Assembly: GCF_004363695.1 (NCBI RefSeq)
Contig: NZ_SNZC01000003.1
Location: 1-64,000 of the forward strand
DNA from: Flavobacterium cheniae
Lineage (GTDB): Bacteria > Bacteroidota > Bacteroidia > Flavobacteriales > Flavobacteriaceae
Direction of reading: 5' to 3'
DNA length: 64,000 nucleotides
Below, one piece after another: positions 52,068 through 61,101 of the stretch. The notes under the pieces are model-generated. The model saw only the letters and a list, made by a program, of their open reading frames with translations. It ran no database searches and had not been told where the DNA came from. How positions within the stretch are numbered: the first letter of the stretch is position 1; the number at the start of each line of letters is the position of its first letter. A program made the translations under genes and the position numbers.

Positions 52068-52697
52068 ATGATAAGCACTAAAAACATACGGTTTTCTTAT
52101 AGTAAAGAGCAAGAATTTATCTTTCCAGATTTGTATTGCGAAGCAGGAAACACGCTTTTAATTACAGGAGATTCTGGTAAAGGTAAAACGACCTACTTAC
52201 ATATTTTAGCAGGATTATTAAAACCAGCTAAAGGCGAAATAGAAATCGATAAAACGGATATCGTAGCACTTTCAGAAAAAGCAACCGATAAATTCCGCGG
52301 AAAGCATATTGGTGTGGTTTTTCAAAAATCACATTTCATTAGCGCTTTAACCGTTTTGGAAAATTTAGAAATGGCTAGTTGGTTGGCAACGGGTAAAAAA
52401 CATACCAAACGTGCAAAGAAATTATTAGAACAATTGGGAATTGAAAATCAAGCCAATAAATTGCCTTCGCAATTAAGTATCGGGCAACAACAACGCGTTT
52501 CGATTGCACGTGCTTTGATGAATGAACCAAAAGTTTTGTTAGCTGATGAACCCACATCAAGTTTAGATGATAAAAATGCGGAAAAAGTAATCGAATTGCT
52601 GACTTCTTTATCGAAAGAGTATAAGGCAGCTTTACTAATCGTTACGCATGATAACCGAATTAAAGAAAGATTTATCAATAAAATTACCTTGATATGA
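52068..52697 (+). CDS. ABC transporter ATPase (LolD/MacB-like)
   Basis: The 209-residue protein has Walker A GDSGKGKTT, signature LSIGQQQRVSIARA and Walker B LLADEPTSSLDD. Its stop overlaps the permease ATG by 4 bases, so it drives that permease. The substrate is discussed with the permease. Confidence 0.92.
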   Translation: MISTKNIRFSYSKEQEFIFPDLYCEAGNTLLITGDSGKGKTTYLHILAGLLKPAKGEIEIDKTDIVALSEKATDKFRGKHIGVVFQKSHFISALTVLENLEMASWLATGKKHTKRAKKLLEQLGIENQANKLPSQLSIGQQQRVSIARALMNEPKVLLADEPTSSLDDKNAEKVIELLTSLSKEYKAALLIVTHDNRIKERFINKITLI

Positions 52698-53953
52698 TAG
52701 CAAAATTAGCATGGAAAAATATATGGTTCAAACCATTAAATACCATCTTGAGTGTTGTTTTGCTAACCTCAAGTGTTGCGATTATTACCACTTTAGTTTT
52801 AGTCGAAAAACAGTTTGAAGAAAAGTTTTCAAGCAATATTGATGGAGTAGATTTGGTAATGGGTGCTCAAGGAAGTCCGTTACAATTGATTTTGTCTTCA
52901 GTTTACCAAGTGGATTCTCCTACAGGAAATATTAGTTACGATTCGGCAAAAGTTTGGATGCAACATCCGTTTGTTCAAAAAGCGATTCCTTTAGCTTTTG
53001 GGGATAATTATCGTGGATATAAAATCTTAGGAACAACTCCTGATTATTTAGAAAAATATGGTGCAAAGATTGCCAAAGGAAACCTATTCGAAAAAAACTT
53101 CGAAGTCGTAATCGGAAGTGATATTGCTCAAAAATTAAGTTTAAAAATTGGTGATGAGTTCTTCGGTTCGCATGGCGATGCGGCAGAAGGAGAAGTGCAC
53201 GATCATTACGGATATAAAGTTGTTGGAATTGCAAAACCAACAGGGAAAGTAGTCGATAATTTGATTTTGTGTACGATTCCAAGTGTTTGGCAAATGCACG
53301 GCGGACATGAAGAAGCAGAAAATCCAGCGCATGGTGAAGAAGGTCACGTTCATGTAGAAGGAGAAGAACATCACGAAGAAGCCGACATGACTTTAGATGA
53401 ACCTGGAATGGAAATCACAGCTGTTTTACTTAAATTCCGAAACAAAATGGGAATTGTAACTTGGCCAAGAATCATCGCGCAAAACACCAAGATGCAAGTC
53501 GCTTCACCAGCAATTGAAGTAAATCGTTTGTTTTCTTTATTCGGAATTGGAATTTCAGCTTTACAATATTTAGCATACGGAATTATGTTGATTTCAGGAA
53601 TTTCGATTTTCATCGCACTTTACAATACTTTAAAAGAACGCGAAAACGAATTTGCCTTAATGCGTGTCAACGGTGCCAAAAGATTACAACTTTTAAAAGT
53701 CGTAATGATTGAAAGTTTGCTTTTATGTGTGGTTGGATTTATTTTTGGTACGATTTTGGGAAGAGTAGGATTAAGTATGTTGTCCAACTCAGCCGAAGAA
53801 GATTTCAAAATGAGTTTCAATCCATACGAATTTATTTGGGAGAAAGAAGGAACTTTATTTTTACTAACTATATTTGTGGGCTTTATTGCAGCATTAATTC
53901 CTGCCATAAAAGCATACAATTTAAATATTTCAAAAACATTAGCAAATGCGTAA
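52694..53953 (+). CDS. FtsX/MacB-type ABC permease with a His-rich periplasmic loop
   Basis: The 419-residue protein has one N-terminal helix (about 17-37), a large periplasmic domain, and three C-terminal helices (about 285-415) with the FtsX pattern. Ten histidines fall between residues 160 and 227 (for example MHGGHEE, AHGEEGHVHVEGEEHHEEAD), mixed with many Glu. This suggests divalent metal binding. The arrangement resembles the Zur-controlled zinc gene set of Pseudomonas aeruginosa (PA4063-PA4066). Confidence 0.88.
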   Translation: MIAKLAWKNIWFKPLNTILSVVLLTSSVAIITTLVLVEKQFEEKFSSNIDGVDLVMGAQGSPLQLILSSVYQVDSPTGNISYDSAKVWMQHPFVQKAIPLAFGDNYRGYKILGTTPDYLEKYGAKIAKGNLFEKNFEVVIGSDIAQKLSLKIGDEFFGSHGDAAEGEVHDHYGYKVVGIAKPTGKVVDNLILCTIPSVWQMHGGHEEAENPAHGEEGHVHVEGEEHHEEADMTLDEPGMEITAVLLKFRNKMGIVTWPRIIAQNTKMQVASPAIEVNRLFSLFGIGISALQYLAYGIMLISGISIFIALYNTLKERENEFALMRVNGAKRLQLLKVVMIESLLLCVVGFIFGTILGRVGLSMLSNSAEEDFKMSFNPYEFIWEKEGTLFLLTIFVGFIAALIPAIKAYNLNISKTLANA

Positions 53954-54437
53954 TTATATTAAATTAAGTTTAGCTTTAGTCGTTTTTATTTCGATGATGA
54001 GCTTTTCAGATAGTACAACTTCAATTGTAAAAGCTTCTACTAAAACATCAGTAGCAGCAGATACGCTGACATGGAAACTATTGGGTGATATCAAATATGT
54101 TCGCAAAAAGCATGCGACTTATGGTGAAGTAGAATTCCCACAAGTGAACATGAAATTGAAAATGATGCAAAAGAAAACCGTTTTCATGAGCGGTTTCATT
54201 GTGCCAATTGATAACAAAAATTACGCGTTAAGTAAAAACGTATTTGCCGCTTGTTTCTTCTGTGGAAAATCAGGACCAGAAACAATTGCGGGTATCAAAT
54301 TTAAAGGTGGCGCTTTTCCAAAGTTAAAAACCGATACGTATGTAACTTTAAAAGGAACTTTTAGATATAATGAAACCGATGTAGAAGATTGGATTTACCA
54401 TATCGAAGACGCCGTAATTATTTCTCAAAGTAAATAA
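53946..54437 (+). CDS. DUF3299-like exported protein with a CFFC motif
   Basis: The 163-residue protein has an N-terminal hydrophobic signal (MRNYIKLSLALVVFI) and a core with IPxDN and AACFFCGKSGPETI (Cys103 and Cys106). Its ATG overlaps the permease stop by 8 bases, so the three genes form one unit. DUF3299-like proteins accompany zinc-related ABC systems elsewhere; a metal-handling role is inferred. Confidence 0.75.
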   Translation: MRNYIKLSLALVVFISMMSFSDSTTSIVKASTKTSVAADTLTWKLLGDIKYVRKKHATYGEVEFPQVNMKLKMMQKKTVFMSGFIVPIDNKNYALSKNVFAACFFCGKSGPETIAGIKFKGGAFPKLKTDTYVTLKGTFRYNETDVEDWIYHIEDAVIISQSK

Positions 54438-54442
54438 ATTAG

Positions 54443-54462
54443 AAGCCCATTCGTTTGGGCTT
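54443..54462. terminator. Intrinsic terminator of the ABC trio
   Basis: Arms AAGCCCA (54443-54449) and TGGGCTT (54456-54462), then a T tract. Confidence 0.85.
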
Positions 54463-54487
54463 TTTTTAATCATTCAAACACATAGCA

Positions 54488-55180
54488 TTGTATTCATTCC
54501 AACATAAAAAACACATTTTCTTTGATTTAGATCACACGCTTTGGGATTTTGATAAAAATTCAGGATTTGCTTTTGATACGATTTTCAAACAACAAGGATT
54601 TGATATTGAATTGTCGAATTTTTTAAATATTTACATTCCAAGAAATCAACATTATTGGAAATTGTACCAAGTGAATAAAATCACGCATGACGATTTACGT
54701 TATTATCGTTTGAAAGACGTTTTTGATGCATTACAATTTAAAGTTTCAGATGAAATGATTCATCATTTGTCTGAAGAATACATCAAATATTTACCCGAAT
54801 ACAATCACCTTTTTGACGGTGCTATTGAGTTATTGGATTATCTAAAGCCGAAATATCAATTGCATATTATAACGAATGGTTTTGCTTCGGTTCAAACAAA
54901 AAAAATGAAAAATTCTAATATTGATCATTATTTTGAAACGATAACCAATTCGGAAATGGCTGGAGTTAAAAAACCACATCGCAACATATTTGATTTTGCC
55001 TTATCTTTGGCAAAAGCTTCAAAAGAAGAAAGTTTAATGATAGGCGATAGTTATGAAGCCGATATTATTGGTGCACAAGAAGCAGGTATAGAAGCGGTGT
55101 TTTTCAATGAACAAAATATTGAAGTAGAAAATCCTGTATTTCAGGTAAAACATTTATTAGAATTAAAAAATATATTATAG
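54488..55180 (+). CDS. YjjG-type HAD nucleotidase
   Basis: The 230-residue HAD phosphatase has FFDLDHTLWDFD, the TNG motif in IITNGFAS, the Lys in AGVKKPHRNIF and the acidic IGDSYEADI. YjjG relatives dephosphorylate noncanonical pyrimidine nucleotides. The start is TTG at 54488, as no ATG precedes the first motif. The next gene follows after 2 bases. Confidence 0.86.
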   Translation: MYSFQHKKHIFFDLDHTLWDFDKNSGFAFDTIFKQQGFDIELSNFLNIYIPRNQHYWKLYQVNKITHDDLRYYRLKDVFDALQFKVSDEMIHHLSEEYIKYLPEYNHLFDGAIELLDYLKPKYQLHIITNGFASVQTKKMKNSNIDHYFETITNSEMAGVKKPHRNIFDFALSLAKASKEESLMIGDSYEADIIGAQEAGIEAVFFNEQNIEVENPVFQVKHLLELKNIL

Positions 55181-55182
55181 TT

Positions 55183-55908
55183 ATGAAGAAAGTAGTTTTA
55201 TTATTCGTTTTGTTTGTTTACTCTTTTTCTTTTGCTCAAGATAATTACAAGTATGTTATCGTACCAAAAAAATTCAGTTTTTTAAAGGAAGAAAATAAAT
55301 TTGGATTGAATGAATTGACAAAATCTTTTTTTGAGAAGGAGGGATTTGAAGTTTTTTATGATAGCGATGTTTTACCTCCAAAGCTTTATCAAAATAGATG
55401 TTTGGCTTTATTTATAGTCCCAGTTGAAAGTAATACAATGTTTTTAACAAAAATTTATTTTGAAATAAAAGATTGTAAAAATAATATTTTACTACAAAGT
55501 GAATTAGCTACAAGTAGAGAAAAATTATTAAAAACAGCTTATAATCAAGCTTTTAGACAAGCTTTGTCTTCACTTAAAGGGAAAATAAATTTCAAAAATG
55601 TAGATGCAATAGAAAAAATAGAAGTTGTGGAAACTCCAAAAGAAGTAGATGTTGTTTCTAATAATGAAATTATTTCGAATTCAGTGGCCTCAAACACTTT
55701 ATTTGCAATTCCAATGGTTAATGGTTATAAACTTGTGAACGATAAGCCAGAAACCATTATTATTTTAAAGAAAACTTCTGCAGACAATATTTTCATAGCT
55801 CAGAAAGATTCAAAATCAGGTGTTTTAATGAAGAAGAGTAGTGGTTGGTTTTTTGAATATTACGAAGGAGATAAATTATTTTCAGAAAAAGTGGAGGTTA
55901 AGTTTTAA
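55183..55908 (+). CDS. Secreted protein of unknown function
   Basis: The 241-residue product has a signal peptide (MKKVVLLFVLFVYSF to SFAQ), a first domain with KYVIVPKKFSFLKEENKFGLN and YNQAFRQAL, and a C-terminal beta-rich segment (NGYKLVNDKPETIIIL). I recognise no domain. It follows the YjjG-type gene in a likely operon. Confidence 0.7.
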   Translation: MKKVVLLFVLFVYSFSFAQDNYKYVIVPKKFSFLKEENKFGLNELTKSFFEKEGFEVFYDSDVLPPKLYQNRCLALFIVPVESNTMFLTKIYFEIKDCKNNILLQSELATSREKLLKTAYNQAFRQALSSLKGKINFKNVDAIEKIEVVETPKEVDVVSNNEIISNSVASNTLFAIPMVNGYKLVNDKPETIIILKKTSADNIFIAQKDSKSGVLMKKSSGWFFEYYEGDKLFSEKVEVKF

Positions 55909-55911
55909 GAC

Positions 55912-57189
55912 TTAATACCCATATTTATCCTTCCAACGATTCTTTAAAAACTGACGCAATTCTTTTTCACGAGCATTTTCGCCTGGTTCAAAGAATTTAG
56001 TTTCAGAAATTTCAGTTGGTAAAAATTCTTGTTCGGCAAAATTGTTGGGAAAATCGTGAGAGTATTTATATTCATCTCCGTAACCTAACTCTTTCATTAA
56101 TTTGGTTGGTGCATTTCGTAAATGAATAGGAACTGGTAAATCGCCAGTTTGTTTTACCATTTGTTGCGCTTTTCCAATTGCCATATAACTGGCGTTGCTT
56201 TTTGCTGAAGTTGCTAAATAAATTGCACACTGGCTCAAAATAATACGACTTTCAGGATAGCCAATTGTTGCCACCGCTTGAAAAGCATTATTTGCCATGA
56301 TAAACGCTGTTGGATTGGCATTTCCTATATCTTCACTGGCTAAAATTAGCATTCTTCGAGCGATGAATTTAACATCTTCGCCACCTTCAATCATTCTAGC
56401 TAACCAATAAACAGCGCCATTTGGGTCACTTCCACGAATGGATTTGATGAAAGCTGAAACAATATCATAATGTTGTTCGCCTGTTTTGTCATACAACACC
56501 GTGTTTTTTTGCACCAATTGCATTACTTTTTCATTCGTAATTTCAATGGTGTCGCTTTCTGTAGCATTAATAACCAATTCGAAAATATTCAATAATTTTC
56601 GCCCATCGCCTCCTGAAAGTCTTATTAATGCTTCGGTTTCTTTTAATTGGATGTTTTTATTTTGTAGCTGAACATCAGTTTTCATCGCGCGATCTAACAA
56701 CGCTTCCAAATCGTCTTTGGTAAATGCATTCAACACATATACCTGACATCTTGACAATAAAGCGGGAATGACCTCAAAACTCGGATTTTCAGTCGTTGCA
56801 CCAATTAATGTAACCCAACCTTTTTCCACCGCTGCCAATAAAGAATCTTGTTGCGATTTACTAAAGCGATGAATCTCATCGATAAATAAAATCGGATTTT
56901 TAGCTGTGAATAGACCACTGCTTTGCTTCGCTTTTTCAATTACTTCACGAATGTCTTTTACGCCCGAATGTATGGCACTCAGTTGGTAAAACGGACGTTT
57001 GCTTTCTTGCGCCATGATTTGTGCTAAGGTAGTTTTTCCAGTTCCTGGAGGTCCCCATAAAATCAAACTTGGAATTAATCCTTTGGCAATTTGTTGCGTT
57101 AACGAACCCTCAGGTCCTACTAAATGCAATTGGCTGATGTAGTCTGATAATTGTTGTGGGCGAATGCGTTCGGCTAATGGTTGATTCAT
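55912..57189 (-). CDS. rarA: Replication-associated recombination protein RarA (MgsA), AAA+ ATPase
   Basis: Clamp-loader-like ATPase of 425 residues acting at stalled forks. Walker A is GPPGTGKTT, Walker B FIDEIHRF, sensor ATTENPSF, and the C-terminal MgsA domain includes [13 protein letters not shown] and EDIGNANP. Divergent from the rhomboid gene. Confidence 0.94.
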   Translation of the reverse strand: MNQPLAERIRPQQLSDYISQLHLVGPEGSLTQQIAKGLIPSLILWGPPGTGKTTLAQIMAQESKRPFYQLSAIHSGVKDIREVIEKAKQSSGLFTAKNPILFIDEIHRFSKSQQDSLLAAVEKGWVTLIGATTENPSFEVIPALLSRCQVYVLNAFTKDDLEALLDRAMKTDVQLQNKNIQLKETEALIRLSGGDGRKLLNIFELVINATESDTIEITNEKVMQLVQKNTVLYDKTGEQHYDIVSAFIKSIRGSDPNGAVYWLARMIEGGEDVKFIARRMLILASEDIGNANPTAFIMANNAFQAVATIGYPESRIILSQCAIYLATSAKSNASYMAIGKAQQMVKQTGDLPVPIHLRNAPTKLMKELGYGDEYKYSHDFPNNFAEQEFLPTEISETKFFEPGENAREKELRQFLKNRWKDKYGY

Positions 57190-57240
57190 GACGTAAAATT
57201 ACAATTTTATGACAAATGTGCATAGAAATATTTTTGGCTT

Positions 57241-57248
57241 TATCTTTG
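57241..57248 (+). promoter_or_regulatory. -7 element of the rhomboid gene
   Basis: TATCTTTG matches TAnnTTTG; the ATG lies 13 bases downstream. No clear TTG partner at 17-23 bases. Confidence 0.5.
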
Positions 57249-57261
57249 AATTCAAATCAAT

Positions 57262-58014
57262 ATGGAAAAACAGCACGATAATCCTTTTCAGTTTACAAAA
57301 GCGGTCATTTTATTACCGCTATTTTTTGTATTGACATTATGGTCAGTTTTTTGGTATGAATTACAATTTCATGATAACTTGTCTCATTTTGGAATTTATC
57401 CAAGGGAGGTTTATGGATTAAAAGGAATTCTTTTTAGTCCGTTTTTGCATGGCGATATTGAGCATTTGGCAAATAATTCAGTTGCGTTATTGGTCTTGTT
57501 GCCTATTTTAAGATATTTCTACAAAGAACAATCGTTTGTTGTTTTGCTGTTCGGAATTATATTTTCAGGATTAGGAACTTGGTTGTTGGGAAGACCAAGT
57601 TACCACATTGGTGCCAGTGGATTAATTTATGCTTTGGTAAGTTTTATTTTCTTCAAAGGCATTTTTACTAAATATTATCGATTAGTAGCTTTATCATTCA
57701 CCATCGTAATTTTATACGGAGGAAGCGTTTGGTATATGTTTCCAAATGTAAAAGAAGGTATTTCTTGGGAAGGACATTTAGCAGGATTTCTTGTTGGATT
57801 AGCCTTAGCCTTAGTATTAAAAACACCGCAATTTTCAAAACCGATTTTCTACGAATGGGAAAAACCTGATTTCAATCCAGAATTAGATCCCTTTATGAAA
57901 AACTTCGATGAAAAAGGTAATTTCAATCCACCACCAAAACCAGAAGAAGTCATTAGAGAATACTTCAATTCTTCTATGAAAGTGGTTTATGAGTTTTTAG
58001 GAGGGAAGAAGTAG
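57262..58014 (+). CDS. Rhomboid-family intramembrane serine protease
   Basis: The 250-residue protein has six helices and the catalytic pair Ser119 in GASG and His172 in EGHLAG, with the conserved HGDIEHLANN (63-72). A C-terminal cytoplasmic region rich in Pro and Asn follows. Substrate unknown. Confidence 0.92.
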   Translation: MEKQHDNPFQFTKAVILLPLFFVLTLWSVFWYELQFHDNLSHFGIYPREVYGLKGILFSPFLHGDIEHLANNSVALLVLLPILRYFYKEQSFVVLLFGIIFSGLGTWLLGRPSYHIGASGLIYALVSFIFFKGIFTKYYRLVALSFTIVILYGGSVWYMFPNVKEGISWEGHLAGFLVGLALALVLKTPQFSKPIFYEWEKPDFNPELDPFMKNFDEKGNFNPPPKPEEVIREYFNSSMKVVYEFLGGKK

Positions 58015-58017
58015 TTT

Positions 58018-58380
58018 TTATTGAATTGATTTGTATAGTATAATTTTTTTACTACTTCTGTCTTTTGATAAATATTTAAATACGATTTTCTTATCAGAAA
58101 TCTTGATGATTTTTAAAATAGAAGTTTCGTTCTTTTCATCATCATAAGTTAATGCGATTAAATTATCTGAAAAAAGATATTTTCCGGTCAAAATTATATC
58201 AACATCAAGTCTGATTTCCTCAGCAAAACTTCCATCATTATTAAAAGTAATGCATCTTTCTTGAATTGTTGAGATTGTTTTTTGTTCACTTAGATTTGAA
58301 CAAAATTTCCCAATTAAAACATCTTGGCTATATGATAAAATTGAAAAAAGAAAAATTAAGCTAAAGAATGTTGTTCTCAT
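58018..58380 (-). CDS. Small exported protein of unknown function
   Basis: The 120-residue product, read from MRTTFFSLIFLFSIL with cleavage after SYSQ, contains two Cys and a beta-rich pattern (GSFAEEI, GKYLFSDNLIAL) like lipocalin-type folds. The in-frame extension upstream translates the 7-bp tandem repeat into QCSVFSV units and is rejected. Confidence 0.65.
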   Translation of the reverse strand: MRTTFFSLIFLFSILSYSQDVLIGKFCSNLSEQKTISTIQERCITFNNDGSFAEEIRLDVDIILTGKYLFSDNLIALTYDDEKNETSILKIIKISDKKIVFKYLSKDRSSKKIILYKSIQ

Positions 58381-58393
58381 AACTATTAATTTT

Positions 58394-58446
58394 GAACACT
58401 GAACACTGAACACTGAACACTGAACACTGAACACTGAACACTGAAC
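58394..58446. repeat. Seven and a half copies of the 7-bp unit GAACACT
   Basis: Exact GAACACT units start at 58394, 58401, 58408, 58415, 58422, 58429 and 58436, with a partial unit at 58443. The array ends at the rlmB stop codon. Confidence 0.97.
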
Positions 58447-59180
58447 TACATTCTCTGTCTCAAAGCCTCGTACAAAAACGCACCACAAGCCACAGAAACA
58501 TTTAAGGATTCTATAGTGCCAAACATAGGTAATTTTGCTTTTTCATCTACAATTTTTAATACCGAAGGATTAACACCTCGGTCTTCGCTGCCCATAATAA
58601 TCGCAATTCCTTCGTTGAAGTTGATGTCGTAAATATGGTTTTCTGTTTTTTCAGTTGCAGCAACGGTTTTAATTCCAGAACCTTGCAAATAGAAAATCGC
58701 ATCTTTAATGTGGTCTACTTTGCAAATAGGCACATTAAAAACCGCACCAGCTGAAGTTTTAACCGTATCGCCATTCACAGGAGCCGAACCTTGTTTTTGG
58801 ATAATGATTCCGTCAACACCCGTACATTCTGCAGTTCTGATGATAGCGCCAAAGTTACGTGCATCGGATAATTGATCTAAAATTAGGAATAAAGGTTTTT
58901 TACCACTTTCGATAACGCCTTCTACTAAAGTTTCTAATGAAACAAAAGAAATAGGAGCAATGGTTGCCACCGCACCTTGGTGATTATTTGGAGTTAATCG
59001 GTTTAGTTTTTCAACAGGAACGTATGAAAAGTTGATGTTGTTTCTTTTCATTGTTTTCATCAAATCTTGCATTAAGTCGCCTTGTGCATCTTTTTGAACG
59101 AATACTTTATCAATTTCCTTTTTAGCGTTAATTGCTTCAATTATTGCTCTAATCCCGAATATTTGGTTGTCTTTTTCCAT
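58446..59180 (-). CDS. rlmB: 23S rRNA (guanosine-2'-O-)-methyltransferase RlmB
   Basis: SPOUT-family enzyme of 244 residues that methylates G2251 of 23S rRNA. The motifs are LDQLSDARNFGAIIRTAECTG (key residues NFGAIIRTAE), IIMGSEDRGV and IESLNVSVACG. The ATG at 59180 gives the usual start MEKDNQIFGIRAI. A -7 element at 59185-59192 is very close, so the mRNA may be leaderless. Confidence 0.94.
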   Translation of the reverse strand: MEKDNQIFGIRAIIEAINAKKEIDKVFVQKDAQGDLMQDLMKTMKRNNINFSYVPVEKLNRLTPNNHQGAVATIAPISFVSLETLVEGVIESGKKPLFLILDQLSDARNFGAIIRTAECTGVDGIIIQKQGSAPVNGDTVKTSAGAVFNVPICKVDHIKDAIFYLQGSGIKTVAATEKTENHIYDINFNEGIAIIMGSEDRGVNPSVLKIVDEKAKLPMFGTIESLNVSVACGAFLYEALRQRM

Positions 59181-59184
59181 GAGG

Positions 59185-59192
59185 CAAAGGTA
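59185..59192 (-). promoter_or_regulatory. -7 element abutting rlmB
   Basis: TACCTTTG on the minus strand matches TAnnTTTG and ends 4 bases before the ATG. A TTG lies 14 bases upstream, slightly closer than usual. Confidence 0.4.
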
Positions 59193-59196
59193 TAAA

Positions 59197-59222
59197 AAAA
59201 CCACTTCAATTGAAGTGGTTTT
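59197..59222. terminator. Terminator of the Sus-like operon
   Basis: Self-complementary 26-base palindrome (AAAACCACTTCAA then TTGAAGTGGTTTT), about 30 bases past the stop of the last operon gene on the minus strand. Confidence 0.75.
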
Positions 59223-59251
59223 GGATTTATGTTTTTAAAACTCTTTTGAGT

Positions 59252-60220
59252 TTATTTTTTTAGATTAATTCGGTTACCAGCTCTTTTAGCATTTCTTCCT
59301 TGAAATACAACTTGGCTGTTTGGATTAGTAATTGTAAAAATGTGTCCTACTTTTGTTATTTCAAAGGTAATGATTGCATTTGAATTACCGTCGTCCAATC
59401 CTCCTTGATCCATTGGGAAATAAGAAGAAACATCAACCGTTTGTGATAATGGTAAACCAGGTTTATTAAATGTAACAGAAGCTGGAATGTTTATTGGTTG
59501 GTTGTAACCATAAGTTGTCCAAAGACTAACATCTAAATAGTATGTTCCGTCTGCTAATGCAGTACTAAGAACTAATTGTTCTGGACAATTGCTGTAGCTG
59601 AAGTCAATATAATCACCATTACTGTCGATTAGTTCTAGGTCCATATCTAAATCACAATTGTCAACCATTGTACCGTTATCATCAAAAGAACCAGACCAAT
59701 TTAAGTCGATAACCAAGTCGCTTGAGTTTTCAATATTGATGTCAAAAACTAGGTCATTAACAGTTCCTAACAATGTTCTATTAGAGACTACTTTAAGTTT
59801 TAGGTTTTCTGTGCTTTCAATATCTAAATCATTAAGTAAAGAAATGTCAACACTATAAGATGTAGTGTAAGCAGGGATTTCGAAAATGTAGCCCACTGGT
59901 CCTCCGTTTTCTTCGATAGCCACACAATCTGGATCATTACTACGACAACCTGGAATTGAATAATCTTCCATGTCTGTTGCAGTGCTTTCATCTAACATAA
60001 CCAAACGATATTCAATTGGTTTGTTGATTGCTTTATCTAAAGTGAAATCCAAGGTAATAACATCACCTTCTTTTGCGGTGAATGTTGTTGTACTTGATGT
60101 TAAAACAGGTTTTACTTTGCTTCCTAAATCAGTATCGTCGTCATTACAAGCAGTTAGCATTATAATTGACGAAAAAAGGACACTTGTAAAAAGGAATCGT
60201 ATGATATTTATTTTTTTCAT
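59252..60220 (-). CDS. Surface lipoprotein of the Sus-like operon, unknown ligand
   Basis: The 322-residue protein has a lipobox (MLTAC) after a hydrophobic signal, then Asp-rich DDDTD. The first half has a Calx-beta-like pattern (KEGDVITLDFTLDKAINKPIEY). The second half contains Asp-rich NCDLDMDLELID. It ends the operon that begins with SusC, so it may help bind or hold the substrate at the surface. Confidence 0.75.
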   Translation of the reverse strand: MKKINIIRFLFTSVLFSSIIMLTACNDDDTDLGSKVKPVLTSSTTTFTAKEGDVITLDFTLDKAINKPIEYRLVMLDESTATDMEDYSIPGCRSNDPDCVAIEENGGPVGYIFEIPAYTTSYSVDISLLNDLDIESTENLKLKVVSNRTLLGTVNDLVFDINIENSSDLVIDLNWSGSFDDNGTMVDNCDLDMDLELIDSNGDYIDFSYSNCPEQLVLSTALADGTYYLDVSLWTTYGYNQPINIPASVTFNKPGLPLSQTVDVSSYFPMDQGGLDDGNSNAIITFEITKVGHIFTITNPNSQVVFQGRNAKRAGNRINLKK

Positions 60221-60232
60221 AATGAATCGTTA

Positions 60233-61090
60233 TTAAAGTTTAGTGTATACGGCTGTAAAAGTTCTTCTAGCGGTACCGCTACTGAAACCTCTAATTGAGT
60301 AATACATGGTTATAGAGACTACTTCTCCAGTGTCAGGATCAAGAGTTACAAACCCTGAGTCGCTATCACCTTCAACTAAATTTGTATAATAATCACCAAG
60401 ATATTGTTCTTCGATTTGTATAGATTGACAAACATCGTTAAATACAAAACCATCTCTTGGAGCACCATCAGAAGTTAAATCACCATTGCCATAAGGACCT
60501 GTTGAAGAAGTTACATATTGTCCAATACCAATTTCAGTAATTACCTCACCTGGGAAATTATAAGTCGTATTATTATCTGTACGAGTGACAACTAGGTCAT
60601 AAGTACCAGCTAAGTTAGATTCACACTTAGCAATTGTAATTGTAATTTGTTTTTTATCATCTGCAATAACTGTTGCGTCTGAATTTGTTCCATCTAAGTT
60701 GATTACAATTGTTTTTGGAGTATTTCCTGGAAGTACAGAAGGATCTACTGTAATTGGAATTTGCGTAAAATCAGAACCTGCTTCTAATATTGTAGATGTT
60801 CCAGAAATGGTATAATCCGTTCCTTGAATTGCAGTACTGCTTGGGTCAATTGAAAATGATATAACAATATCTTCATTTGAAGGAGTTCCGTTAGCACCTC
60901 CAATTAGGTTAATCTTTTCATTAATTAAGTAAGGATCAGTATCTGCTCCAGTGAAAATGAACGAATTGAAACTTCTACTGAAACCTACAACTCTAGCTCC
61001 ATTTCCTGTATTTTCTTCATCGTCTTTAACACACGATGTTATCATTAAAAGTGCGAAGAACGCTAATGATAAAATTTTAATTTTTTTCAT
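60233..61090 (-). CDS. Lipoprotein of the Sus-like operon, unknown ligand
   Basis: The 285-residue protein, read from MKKIKILSLAFF, has a lipobox (MITSC) and acidic VKDDEE. It has a Calx-beta-like segment (DIVISFSIDPSSTAIQGTDYTISG, landmark STAIQGTDYTISG) and a C-terminal domain with CESNLAGTYDLVV. It begins 11 bases after susD, an earlier in-frame start would overlap susD, so the later ATG is chosen. Confidence 0.75.
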   Translation of the reverse strand: MKKIKILSLAFFALLMITSCVKDDEENTGNGARVVGFSRSFNSFIFTGADTDPYLINEKINLIGGANGTPSNEDIVISFSIDPSSTAIQGTDYTISGTSTILEAGSDFTQIPITVDPSVLPGNTPKTIVINLDGTNSDATVIADDKKQITITIAKCESNLAGTYDLVVTRTDNNTTYNFPGEVITEIGIGQYVTSSTGPYGNGDLTSDGAPRDGFVFNDVCQSIQIEEQYLGDYYTNLVEGDSDSGFVTLDPDTGEVVSITMYYSIRGFSSGTARRTFTAVYTKL

Positions 61091-61101
61091 ATTTCTTTTT
61101 T

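Noticed and set aside
58381..58488. N-terminal extension of the small secreted protein reading QCSVFSV repeats
   Set aside because: It is a translation of the GAACACT array and the rlmB 3' end. The signal peptide starts at 58380.
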